From Siphonodentalium dalli (Eukaryota > Mollusca > Scaphopoda > Gadilida > Siphonodentaliidae), in NCBI GenBank assembly GCA_032622095.1, contig CP136068.1, forward strand, positions 114,181,509 through 114,245,508: 64,000 nucleotides of DNA. The letters run 5' to 3'. The notes beneath the pieces are model-generated. The model ran no database searches, was not told the origin of the DNA, and was given only the letters and a program-made list of their open reading frames with translations. Made by a program: the position numbers and the translations under genes. Positions 11,385-23,000 of this stretch are shown piece by piece; within the stretch, counting starts at the first letter, position 1, and every line of letters starts with the position of its first letter.

Positions 11385-11590
11385 ACTTTTCGCACACTGA
11401 ACTACGACAGATAAGAATTACAAATAGCTAATAGAAGTCGTAACTTTTGCGGAAAGTCGTTTCGCAGAATTGACGACAACGAATCCGCATGTGAGAAAAT
11501 AGTGCCGCTCAAACTTCTGGACATTCGCAGCAAGGTGATATGATTAGGATTTATATTATTGATTTGTACTTATTTGTGTTGAGAATGCAT
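11385..11590 (+). repeat. Dispersed repeat, second direct copy
   Basis: Direct counterpart of 9915-10115. Its end runs into 'AATGCATTGGCACAGGGTTT' at about 11586, which is one terminal arm of the family B hairpin element. Confidence 0.5.
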
Positions 11591-13139
11591 TGGCACAGGG
11601 TTTTCGCAAAAATTCAGAAAGTTAATTGATATGTATTCAACGCATAGTTATATCAGTTCCTCGATTGATTCGGGTGAATGCTCCAACACGAACTAACCTA
11701 CAAAGTGAACTTGTAAATGACCATGATAAATAAAACGCATGTTTAGGGTACGTTCACACATTCGCAAACTTTCCTGCATTTGTTTTCGGACATTTATAAT
11801 GTGACAGAAAACGAACGCAAATTTGTTTATACAATGCATCTGTAACACATCTGACTATATATACAGGGGAAGTAAGAAATTCATAGTGCAATCCGCAGCG
11901 ATTTTGCCGAAAGTTGCTTGTATACGTATAGCATGCAATTAGTTTGCAAGAATCAACCGTGTATGCAGGTATTCTGAAGGAAAATATTAGTAGCACCGTT
12001 ACTCGTAGAAATACACAAATTCCCTTCTCATACCGTTAGCTTTGGTAAATTTTATATTTATATGCACATTGTCGTTCATATAGTTTTATCTGAGGAAATA
12101 TCAAACGTCCACGTGAAGTAACGGGTTCAGTCATCGGGCGACCGAAGAGGTGGGTGACAAACCATACCACAGCAACCATGACGGACAAGACTCAGTGTCA
12201 CCAAAGCCGAACCATTATTATATGGTAAGGTATCACATGTCTTGTTGTGGCACGAACCATTTACCAATGAGATAACGATCTGACATAATTAAAGATACGG
12301 ATTGCCTTTGAATCGCGATGGGTATTATTGTTGTTAAAATATCACATCCGTTAAAACCGCCATAAACAGAACGGATATTAAAATATATAGATGGCTTTTG
12401 TTCTTGTACCAATCATAACTATTGCATCAATAGCATGCTATTATCAAGGTTGTACGCCGTGTTCGTAAACAATTTTTTTAAAAGCCATGTTATGTTACAG
12501 TAATGGATTTGTTTTATTGCCGTCTTAGCCACTAAACGATATCGCGGCATTGTCGTTTTTATTGGCGCATGGAGGACCAAACTCCAGGCAGAGTTATCTC
12601 TCATCGCTCCGCTGAGATACCACTGCCATAGTGACATTAATTGGTAAGGAATTCTTACGTGCTTTTAGTTCTTTTGTTTTAGGATTTAAATTGTCTATGT
12701 ATGGCTCAGTCTATATTGTTCTCACCAATACTGAAAGAATTACCATTATTGCAAACTTTAAAACAAATTTGGTGGTCAAAACAAGATAATAGGTGACTAA
12801 ATACAGTTCCGCGACGATATGTAAAAATAGATTTATCGTCTGCAAAGTATACCATCATTATGGCAGTGTTATATCGCAGTGATAACGTAGAGGGCGCTGT
12901 ATGGAGTGTGATGGAGGACCTCGTATATATAGATTGTTAATTTTACACGGGACTCCCGGTATAATTACCATGATGTATACGGAATCACGAATTAAACGAA
13001 CATGGCTCATTCGAGCATTTCCCAAATAATGCCTACGGAATTGGGAAGGAGGTATAGGATATATTGACAGATAGCGGCTTCATATATGCTCTGAACAATA
13101 CTTTCGATGTAATGGTCACATCCATTTGCCAGCTGTCCA
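11591..13139. other. Intergenic sequence without a recognised feature
   Basis: No convincing exon, transposon domain or long inverted repeat was found. Part of it (about 12290-12380) weakly resembles 32690-32830 around 'GGATATTAAAATATATAGAT', so it is probably old repeat DNA. Confidence 0.4.
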
Positions 13140-13310
13140 GTTCAAATGGATGTTATTTTGTTTGTGACCCATCAAGCATCGTGTTCAAAGTTGTATTTGT
13201 TATGACTTCGATGCGTCTTTATGCTCATAGAAAGGTAGTTCCAGTATTTATCGACCTATTTCGATACCGGGAACAATTCAAAAGCGAATAATATTAGATG
13301 TATTTTGGAG
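13140..13310 (+). repeat. Dispersed repeat, inverted copy of 48205-48365
   Basis: Shared landmarks are 'TTTTGTTTG-GACCC', 'GTGTTCAAAGTTGTATT', 'GTATTTATCGACCTATTTC' and 'AAGCGAATAATATTA'. The copy at 48205 is in the opposite orientation. No known domain. Confidence 0.55.
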
Positions 13311-13674
13311 CGCAGACCGACATGTGGAATTAACCTAACCTCCCTTTGAGTTGGCAAAAAAATACCCGTTTGCACTTATCGGGAATAACCTCGCCATCGC
13401 GACCTGTAAGCGAGGCGTTTACTCTTTCTAACTGAGTCACCGGGACCCCAATTTCAACGAAGAAGAACGCCAAATGCAATGTGAGGGAATTGTCAACACA
13501 GAATCAATTAAACATTTATATAGAATACATGTAGTTGGAATTCGAAATATCACACTCGGCTGACAGAGACTGTTCATTGTACATAGTCGAATTAATGTCA
13601 GATCTTCTTGCTGTATGTCCTGTTAACTCATATAATTTCCATATATAAGAAAGAGCTGGTAATAACAAGCCTTG

Positions 13675-14110
13675 AAATAGTGCGTCTGTCGTTTGGAGAA
13701 TCAGGTCCCCAGAGGGTGAATTTATAGTGACGCTATCCCGCATAGCGGGCTAGCATCACTAAGTTCACCCTCTGCGAATCTAATTTTGCCGATGTCTCAA
13801 TTTAATGCTATATGGAAAACCTAGCATCATATTGAAGTTTCCTATACAGTTGAAGTTGGTAATGTTCACCCGTTAGTCACCTCGATTATGTATTTTATCT
13901 TCTGTTAATTAAAGGATATAGAAACTGTGCAGAATGGAAAAAGTAACTGAAAACAATGTTATTAGATACTTCCCAGAAGATGAGGCCTGATGAGAATGAG
14001 GTCCCCAGAAGGTGAATTTGGTGATGCTAGCCCGCTGTGCGGGATACGTCACTAAATTCACCCTCTGAGGACCTCATTCTACAAATGAAAGACACACTTT
14101 TTCAAGGCAT
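13675..14110. mobile_element. Hairpin-core-hairpin MITE, family A, copy 2 (opposite orientation)
   Basis: Palindromic modules at about 13703-13790 and 14000-14085. The core between them is the reverse complement of the copy-1 core: 'CTTCCCAGAAGATGAGGCCT' here answers 'AGGCCTTATCTTCTCTGG' there. The outer right arm ends 'ACAAATGAAAGACACACTTT'. Inversion of core and modules together means the whole unit moves as one element. Confidence 0.75.
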
Positions 14111-14360
14111 GGGTAACATAATGGGTATCGTTAGTTATAGAGAAAGTTAGTGCAATTTTGCTAGTATTCTTTTTAGTGTAGCGCGTGCGTCAGCGTTGAG
14201 GAGATGACGTTTTTCTGACTTCTTTTCAAACCTCTTGTCTACGCACGTCAGTTCTGATTGCTTCCACTTTGTTCCAGCTGAAAATTAAATGCAAATGCCA
14301 TTTAAAATAATATATTCATGATTTCGTGATAAATTCATTATGATCTCGATATGGGTGAAA

Positions 14361-15385
14361 TCTCATATATATTTTGAAGACCTCTGTCTGTATGTTTGTC
14401 TGTCTGTCTGTCTGTCATTAATACAAATCTACGATTCTCGACCGATCGGGACGAAACTTGGTACGTGTTTGTAGTTTGACCAGGCGGTGGACGTTGTCGT
14501 ATTGGCGAGCCCGTGCGGCGCCCGCTTCGCGCATGCGCAGACGAGATCTCGGGAACGGGTTTAGCTATCGACTTGAAATTTTCTATGTAAATGTATCTTG
14601 CCCCGGATACGAATTTTATCGGGTCGCCGAGCCCGTGCGACGCCAGCTTCGCGCATGCGCAGACGAGATCTCGGAAACGGGTGGAGCTATCGACTTGAAA
14701 TTTGCTATGTGAATGTATCTTGCCCCGGATACGAATGTTATCGGGTCGCCGAGCCCGTGCGACGCCAGCTTCGCGCATGCGCAGACGAGATCTCGGAAAC
14801 GGGTGGAGCTATCGACTTGAAATTTGCTATGTGAATGTATCTTGCCCCGGATACGAATGTTATTTTGAAGACCTCTGTTTGTTTGTTTGTCTGTCTGTCT
14901 GTCATTTATACAAATCTACGATTCTCGACCGATCGGGACGAAACTTGGTACGTGTGTGTAGTTTGACCAGGCGGTCGTCGTTGTCGTATTGGCGAGTCCG
15001 TGCGACGCCCGTGCAGCGCATGCGCAGACGAGATCTCGGAAACGGGTGGAGCTATCGACTTGAAATTTGCTATGTGAATGTATCTTGCCCCGGATACGAA
15101 TTTAATCGGGTCGCCGAGCCCGTGCGACGCCAGATTCGCGCATGCGCAGACCAGATCTCGGAAACGGGTGGAGCTATCGACTTGAAATTTGGTTTTTGAA
15201 TAGCCCGGACGATTTGAAATTTGCTATTTGAATGTATCTTGCCCCGGATACGAATTTTATCGGGTCGCCGAGCCCGTGCAACGCAAGCTTCGCGCATGCA
15301 CAGACCAGATCTCGGAAACGGGTGGAGCTATCGACTTGAAATTTGGATTTTGAATAGCCCGGACAACGTCGGGCTCATCGGCTAG
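14361..15385 (+). mobile_element. Helitron-like element H2 with 122-bp minisatellite
   Basis: Starts 'TCTCATATATATTTTGAAG' after an A (14360) and ends with the hairpin 'AGCCCGGACAACGTCGGGCT', six bases, then CTAG (15382-15385). After a (TGTC)n run and 'CGATCGGGACGAAACTTGG', the body is a tandem array with a unit of about 122 bp ('GAGCCCGTGCGACGCCAGCT' at 14629 and 14751). Each unit contains 'GCGCATGCGCAG'. A partial second start ('TATTTTGAAGACCTCTGTTT') near 14863 shows internal rearrangement. The long frames in all phases are a by-product of the GC-rich array. Confidence 0.75.
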
Positions 15386-15964
15386 TCTCATATATATTTT
15401 GAAGACCTCTGTTTGTTTGTCTGTCTGTCTGTATGTTTGTCTGTCATTTATACAAATCTACGATTCTCGACCGATCGGGACGAAACTTGGTACGTGTGTG
15501 TAGTTTGACCAGGCGGTGGACGTTGTCGTATTGGCGAGCCCGTGCGGCGCCCGCTTCGCGCATGCGCAGACGAGATCTCGGAAACCGGCGGGTGGAGCTA
15601 TCGACTTGAAATTTGCTATGTGAATGTATCTTGCCCCGGATACGAATTTTATCGGGTCGCCGAGCCCGTGCGACACCAGCTTCGCGCATGCGCAGACGAG
15701 ATCTCGGAAACGGGTGGAGCTATCGACTTGAAATTTGGTATGTGAATGTATCTTTCCCCGGATACGAATTTTATCGGGTCGCCGAGCCCGTGCGACGCCA
15801 ACTTCGCGCATGCGCAGACCAGATCTCGGATACGGGTGGAGCTATCGACTTGAAATTTGGTTTTTGAGTAGCCCGGACAACGTCGGGCTGGGTGGAGCTG
15901 GTGGAGCTATCGACTTGAAATTTGGTTTTTGAATAGCCCGGACAACGTCGGGCTCATCGGCTAG
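15386..15964 (+). mobile_element. Helitron-like element H3, fused head-to-tail to H2
   Basis: Begins 'TCTCATATATATTTTGAAG' immediately after the CTAG of H2, with no spacer, and ends with the same hairpin and CTAG (15961-15964) before a T. It carries three more GC-rich array units and two internal partial hairpins ('TAGCCCGGACAACGTCGGGC', about 15870). Two full ends joined CTAG|TCTC is the junction expected of rolling-circle concatemers or circular intermediates. Confidence 0.75.
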
Positions 15965-16210
15965 TATATATATATAATGGAGTTTAATTAGCTTATAGAA
16001 CATTTCTCCTTGGTTGAAGTAATTTTGTTTTTATCAGGTCAGTGGTATGCCCGATGATTGAATGCAAAGTTTACCATGTTTGCTTGGCTTCTAGAAACCA
16101 TAATTGTAACTACGGATATGACAAAACTACAACTGATAGAAATAACACACATTCTAGGACGTAGAACCCTATAATTATTCGTATTGGTTATCAGTAGTAG
16201 TTCATCATAA

Positions 16211-16281
16211 TTAAGGTGTCCATAACCGAGACAACGGAAATTTGAAGAGAGGAAATAACCATTTATCCCACAAGGCAGAAT
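16211..16281 (-). CDS. Candidate 3' exon of the modular matrix gene (uncertain)
   Basis: A strong acceptor (pyrimidine tract, then 'TTTTCGTGTCAG') ends at 16282. Joined in phase 1 to the exon at 17080-16964, it gives 23 codons and a stop at 16211, with no cysteine. Read one base out of step, the same DNA gives 'ILPCGINGYFLSSNFRCLG', which looks like the second half of a CBM14 domain (C, then G-x-x-F-x-x, then C). So the location fits but the phase does not. An unseen intervening exon, an indel, or a wrong call are all possible. Confidence 0.3.
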
Positions 16282-16744
16282 CTGACACGAAAACCGAAAT
16301 AAACTTTGGATACGGAAGTTCACCGAAAGCATTTCTAAAGTAAGGGGAACATATAATACAAAAGTTCGAACTTCGCCCGTCAAGAAATACATGGTTATAC
16401 TATTCGCCACGATGTGATGGGGATCGTAGCCAATCGTAGAGCAACAATATAGTCTGTTGATAAATTCCGCATACGCGCGTTATTACGCCGACCATGAATG
16501 TTATGCACGAGCAGCGAGTTATTTAATGCTGATTTTAGTATGGCACGTTTTGTTTCTTAATGAAAACAAACGATATCGCTGGGTTGTGCTGCACGGACTT
16601 CGTTTGGAAATAGAACATACATGTAGTTGTCTGACTACTGGATAATACTTTCCTGTCTCGGGCACACTAAGAACAATAGAGTCAGTTTTGCCTAACGACG
16701 AAGTTAGATGTTATTTCAATCTAAACTTCCTAATGCAGTTATAA

Positions 16745-16960
16745 AAATATACAATGGAACGGTCAATTATTCATTTGGAGGGGTGTTCAGATAACAAAAG
16801 CAGACAACGGACAGAGAAAAAGATAATACATGTACAAGCAGAGGGATTTATATTCATTGGTGGGAATTTTTCAGATAATAAGTGGAACGAACTTATTATC
16901 TGAACATTTCCTATGTGGACTACTCGTCAATGAGTATTTCGTATAGAGAGTGTTAATACT
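16745..16960. mobile_element. Family C MITE ending at a splice donor
   Basis: Contains the central palindrome of the family: 'TTTTTCAGATAATAAGT' facing 'ACTTATTATCTGAACATTTC'. The right part, 'CTCGTCAATGAGTATTTCGT', matches the other copies. Its right end lies within a few bases of the donor of the second CBM14 exon (donor GT at 16963-16962). Confidence 0.65.
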
Positions 16961-16963
16961 TAC

Positions 16964-17080
16964 GAGCACATCCCATGACCGTAGCTTGTCCCCAGTTGTC
17001 GCATTGAATAAACTCATCATCCCTGGATGGATGGGAGTGGTAAAGCCCATTGCTCTCGTCACAGAGATAATCGAAATTAT
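16964..17080 (-). CDS. Exon 11: first half of second CBM14 domain
   Basis: Thirty-nine codons, phase 1 at both ends, with acceptor 'TACTTTTCAG' and donor GTAAGT. After the split Asp, the exon reads 'NFDYLCDESNGLYHSHPS' and 'EFIQCDNWGQATVMGCA'. The spacing (C, then G-x-x-x-H-x, then F-x-x-C, then WG, then C) is the first half of a peritrophin-A/CBM14 chitin-binding module. The last cysteines and the aromatic end should lie in the next exon, which is not securely found. A family C MITE abuts the donor. Confidence 0.65.
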
Positions 17081-20000
17081 CTGAAAAGTAAAAATATAGA
17101 GACCATTCTCACGTCTTAAAAGATAATCATATAAACAACTTATATGCTAGATGATGTTGCACAGTATGTAACATGTGGTTGAAGTCTGGGTTGGGGAGTG
17201 TTGGGCAAAATGATTGCAGCCAAAATGTGGATTTTTTGTTTCTTTTCCAAATTATAGAATTATAGGATTCACTACGCTATACACACACAAACTATTCGGT
17301 TTTTTGGTGGTTTTGATCAAATCCAAATATGAAACCTGGGGTATTGAAGTATTGCTTCAAAACCCATATTGGATTTCATGAATTATGCAAGATTTACCGT
17401 TAGTGTTGCTCGTTGCATGCGGACGTCGGCCGCCATTTTCGAAGCTTCTAAAACTACAACATTATAGTCCAGAAATCATGGCAAACAACTTCGACTCGGT
17501 TCAATGGGTGATCACAGAAATATTCCACGGTGGCTAGACTATCTGGACGTTGTGAATTTGGTTGAGATTTTCACAGGTATTTATTTATAAACTAATTACA
17601 GAATGCTTTCAACTTTGCACGAAATCTTCACACAGGCGTCTTCAATCTGCCTTCACTGGAAGTTCAGTCTCACTCATATGCATACATGAATTTTGTTCAT
17701 ATCATTTGACGTCACTCCATGAAAAGTGGGCTTGCAGCAAAATATATGCCGTACAGTTGCCGTTTCTGGAAATCAAAATCACATTAAAAAAATGTTGAAT
17801 TGTTTAATCGAATCCACGATGTGTAAGTATATATATTTTTAATTGCCACATATAGCTCGCTAGTTGCTCCAATAAATAAATAATATAAAGTAAATGGTTT
17901 GTTGAACATTCTATATCTGACAATATATTCTATTCCAGACTATTTCAGATGCACTGATAAAAAAAATGAATGGTCACAAGCGTTTAACATCTGTTAATAT
18001 GTTTATATCCCGTTCAAAATCTAAAAGCAACGTTTTCATTTTTGATGGAATGCATGCATGGTAGTTTTAAGTACAAATTGGAACTTTTGGGTACATTATT
18101 GAGTTGAACGAGAACTAATTTGCGAGAAGAGTGTACCTGGTATAGTTGTGACCTCCGCGCTCTGAGTCGTTGTTTCCGGGATACCACCTGTTGGTTGAGT
18201 AAAGGACTCCATCTCTGAAATTTATAGTAAAGTTCACAAGATATACAGTTTTCGTTTGAAGATTTTAGAACTTGAGTGTGGCTTATATACCTCGTGTTTC
18301 ACGATAATGTGCATACTCACATGCTATATAGTACAGTATTTTTCACCAATTAACCGAGTTTCCCAAACTCCATGTAGGGTTTATCCCCCTTGATGACTCG
18401 GTAAGACCGCTGTCGGTATATTTGGTGGACGTCCGCGATATTAAGATATATACTAAGCGAATTGAGCAACATATTGCCCTTATTAGGTACACAAAAGATC
18501 GAACAAAATGTGTGTAATTTCGTATCTTAAGTTTTAAGTCCCACTAGAACCAAACAACTATATTGCGAAACGGTGTGATTTGGTTCTCCCATTGTATCAT
18601 CATAAAAGTCTAAACGCACATGGACGACATTGTCACGGCAACACGCATGGCAAGTCACACACAAAACATTGTAATTCTAATTTGCTGCAATTTGACGAGG
18701 ATAGCTTGCGAAAATCGTCAGCAAAACTACCGCTCTAATTCACCATTCTGTCATTAAGTTTTTAATGCGGGGATTGTTCTCAAATCATATAGGACATTTA
18801 ACTTTGGGCCGACCGGTTTCGCCATTTTGGCTGGAAAACCCCCGCGCTAAATATATAAAACCACGGACTAGTACCCAGCCGGTGCCATAGTCAGAAAGGA
18901 ATACGACTGGTGCGCTCTGGTAGCGAATGCGAGTTTCATAACTTCTCACCAACGAATTTGTAACATGTAAATGCAGCAGATAATGGCGTATTGTGTACAT
19001 GCGCCCATCTCCGACATAATTTATACTCAGACACGTACCACGAAGTTATCTTATTTATACATGTATATCAGTTCTTTGGAAATGTATATAGTTTTGTTAC
19101 ATGTACAACCATGCTCCATGCTGTAACATATATATGCATGTTCACCTTCGATGTCAATGGACTTCCGTATATATGAAATAAGACTTGTTTGCCTTCGATT
19201 GTTTTGAGTTATCAGCATAAATTCAAAGTGTATGTGTACATTTATGCAAACAGTGCATCGGGTGCTCACATATCATCAATCTATATTATCTGTCACCGTG
19301 GAAAATGGTTTATCACATAATTAGCCCCTAAATTTTTAATCCGGCCTCACAGTTTTAGTAAGACACACGTGTACTATCGGCACGCACAATGCCGTAAGAG
19401 CTTAGTGCAATGCTGTCGATGTCAATGCCGGAACATTATTATTATGTTAATTAGAATATAATTATGATATTCGATTTGTGTTGGGTTATTTAGTGTTGAC
19501 CAATTTTGTCAACATGAAAAGACACAATTAAAATGGAACTATATCTTTTTTTTAAGGTGTCTATACTTCCTCTTTGGTTGTGATAAGGAAATCAATATTT
19601 TTGTTTTTAACCCCAGCCGTTTCGAAATCGTGCACTAAATTAAATTCGAGAATCGCTAAAGCTCGGCTCGAATCGAACTTAGTGCAATCGGTTAAAGTGA
19701 TGTGAAACACTCCGGTAGGGTGATCAAATAGACATGGAGAACAATCTTGCTCAAAGTAGTTATGTTTTACGAATATTAATCCAAATTGACAACACACACC
19801 GTCATTCTTATATATTAATTCAGTGCAATGACTCTAGATGTCGAAATCGTTTGCGTTAGTTTATCGCCGATTGTTGCGTCCCGAATTGAGGTGTAAATAT
19901 TTTGAGCGTAGTTCAGACGATGTTTTCTTTGGAGTGGTATGGTCGATTCATTTAAAATTTTCGGTGATCTTAGTAGAATGATACATTATCCAGGTTGGCA

Positions 20001-23000
20001 TAGAGTCTGAGAACTAACTTGTAAGTTTATCGCACTCGAACAAGTCCATAATATGTCTTTAATAAATTTCCTATATAATTGCGACTCATAAGAGATCATA
20101 TATCAGAAACTCATAATGTGTCATATAGGGTACTTACCGTATTCACATATATAGGTGTAGTCGTACGGTAACCATGCCCTCAGCGGGTGCTCACAACGCT
20201 TATTCTCCCATTTTCCCTGCTTGTCAAACCGAATATTAGCACACTTTCCGCTCCAACGTCGGGGGTATCGACGGGCCCAGTTAGCGTATTCCAATGGTTC
20301 ACCTAAAAGTCAATGGAACCATTTAAGACAAGAAAACCAATGTCAGAAATGGTAAGGCGCTCAAGATAAAATATATAATATATTATATACCCATCATTGT
20401 AATTATAGAATATAAAATATTTTGGTTTCGCGAATGACCAACTCAGAATTCCTTTAAAATAACAATAACAACCAGCACCTAATCAACGAACCGTCGGCCG
20501 ACTCGGCCGTCCCCGACCACAACCCCAGTGAGCTGTAGAACGAAAATGTCAATAAAAGTTGAAATATAAGACTTACAAATTATCTTTTCATTTCTTTTAT
20601 TTGTAATTGACATAGCTTGTCACAAACCAAAAATCAACATTATTGACATAATAATGTAAAGGACAATAAACGAAATTGAAATACCCAACTACACATTTTA
20701 CCGGACTCGGCCTCCTGGTCGCGCAGTTCGACTTTTAATCCTTTCACAAATTCCAATTATCTATAAATAAAACGCCCAGCGAACTCTCTAGGACAGTATA
20801 CACGCGGCGCGCGTAATAATCGTTTGGACCAATATCAGAAAGCGTAGATTTACATCATCTCCCGACTCTATTTTTAGTCCGCGCCTCAATTGTTGGAGAC
20901 CTGTTATGTAAACCTTTTTCTCATGCTATGCCCATCAGATTACACTTCAATGACACAGTAAGCAGTCAATTGTTATCAAATCGGACAATCTAAATCACCT
21001 TGTATTATATAAGATAGGATACTGCTTCAATATCTGGAACTGTCTATGACCATTTACACATGTATGTTAGGAAGAATAAAATATAAAACAATAAAATTCG
21101 CCCCATCCCATTTTTCTGAAAAAGTTGGATGTAAATTTAGCAGTTTATTTATATTGGCCTTAACCCTTTCTGTATACTATTTGGACTCTCCCATCATTTA
21201 TAAAAGTAGACATTGGAATGGTCTATTATCCAATTGGAGGGGTGTTATGAAAAAATGAGCAGACTGATTTAAAAATGCTAGTGCAGAAGGAGTTCTATTT
21301 CTATGGAGGGGAATGTTCAGATAATAAGTTCAACAAACGACCTATCTTGTTGAACTTATTTTATGAATATTTCCCATGGGAACTGCTCGTCAATGAGAAT
21401 TTAGTATTTTGAAGGGGTTGAAGGATCCCTTGAACGTTTCTGGTGCATCTTCATTTTTCGTTATACGTAGGCTGTATATATATGTAAAACAACGTATAAC
21501 TGTGTTCAGAAGTGATGATTAATGGAGGAATACTAGGTATGTATGAGATGTTGCATCCGATTATCCGAGATAAAGTGGGTATCTACAAGTTCGTTATATA
21601 TATATTATATTTTCAGGAATATAACACGTACGGATGAACAAAATAAGAAATATTCCTCAATTTTCCACAATTGGACCTTCAATTCATAACAATTTGGCAA
21701 GTCATTTTTGAATTTGGCAACAAAGAAAAAAAAAATTAATTTAGAAAATATTTTGGCAACTGAATATTTTAGTCCAGCGCCAACCCTGCAAGAAAGCCAA
21801 AGTTTACCTTGTGACCACATCCACTCGTTATCTTCTTCTCGTGCTCCTATCCACACCCCGTTGAACTTCCAGCCGAGTGCGTTAACTGCCGTTTCCACAA
21901 TCCAATCGTTATGCTTTTGATCTAAGACCTTGACCAATTGGCCACCCTGGCTCACGCAGTCAGTAGCTGCCTCGTTCCAACTCCGCTCAACTTCCACGAA
22001 CTTGTAGCACGTATCATTATATATATGCAGTGCCCCTCCGTGTTTTGAAGCTAGAGGGCATCGTAACTGGATAACTGAAATAACATTATGCAACATGAAA
22101 ACTAACAGTAAAATAAGTAACATGCAACCGCGATAACGATGATGGCAACGGGACGACGATAGCGACGAGACGATGACAACTATGACGATGATGAGGATGA
22201 TTATGATGTTGTTGACGTCGTTGATGATGACGATGATAATGATAACGATGACGACGATGACGATGGCGACGAAGAGGACGATGATGATGATGATGATGAT
22301 GACGATGATAATGACTATATACATGCTGATGTTGAAACACTCACGACGATGACGACGCTAATGATGATGGTGGTGGTGATGATGATGACGACGACGACGT
22401 CGACTACGACGACGACGATGATTATGGCAATGAGGTTGATGATGATGATTACGACGAAGAAGACGACGATGATGATGATGATGACGAAGAACACGACGAA
22501 TGACACTTACGGACCATACTAACATTGTGTACATAGCTCTGTATATACGTTTTTCACTCTGTATTGCATACAAATTATGATTGAGTGAAATAAAGCAATT
22601 CATTTCACAATTTCACAAATCTTACATCTTGGAATATGTATACGATGACAGCATGGTCAAAGAATTCTAAATATATCAATAGTTGGACAGTCGATGCCTC
22701 AAACAACATGCAGGAGGTGGAACTTCAGACCGGAATTACTCTATTGAGTTGGATAGTTGAATTCAATTCATCAACAAATTAAAAAGAAACTGCACTAAAA
22801 ACACTTTTTATCGACATACGGCATGCCTTGAAGTGAGAATGTTTGTTTTCGGTTATCAAATCTATGGGTACGTTCCATGTAGATATTCGTAACAGCACCA
22901 GAACAGCTTTGTAACAGTGTCTATAGAAAACAACGTTCCGTTTGACTCGATTACGCGACTCGTGGTAGCGCAGTGACGTTTTACGCGCGTTGTCAATGAC

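Noticed and set aside
14629-15815. CRISPR-like regular repeats
   Set aside because: The units are long (about 122 bp), contiguous and without unique spacers, in an animal genome. It is a minisatellite.
14338-15932. Long overlapping frames on both strands with similar Arg/Ala-rich products
   Set aside because: They all arise from the GC-rich 122-bp tandem unit inside the Helitron-like pair, shift frame from unit to unit, and show no domain.
21970-22506. Hydrophobic poly-Ile/Val stretch ahead of the lectin domain read as a membrane anchor
   Set aside because: It is the GAT/GAC microsatellite read through; a good splice acceptor at 22075 separates it from the lectin exon.
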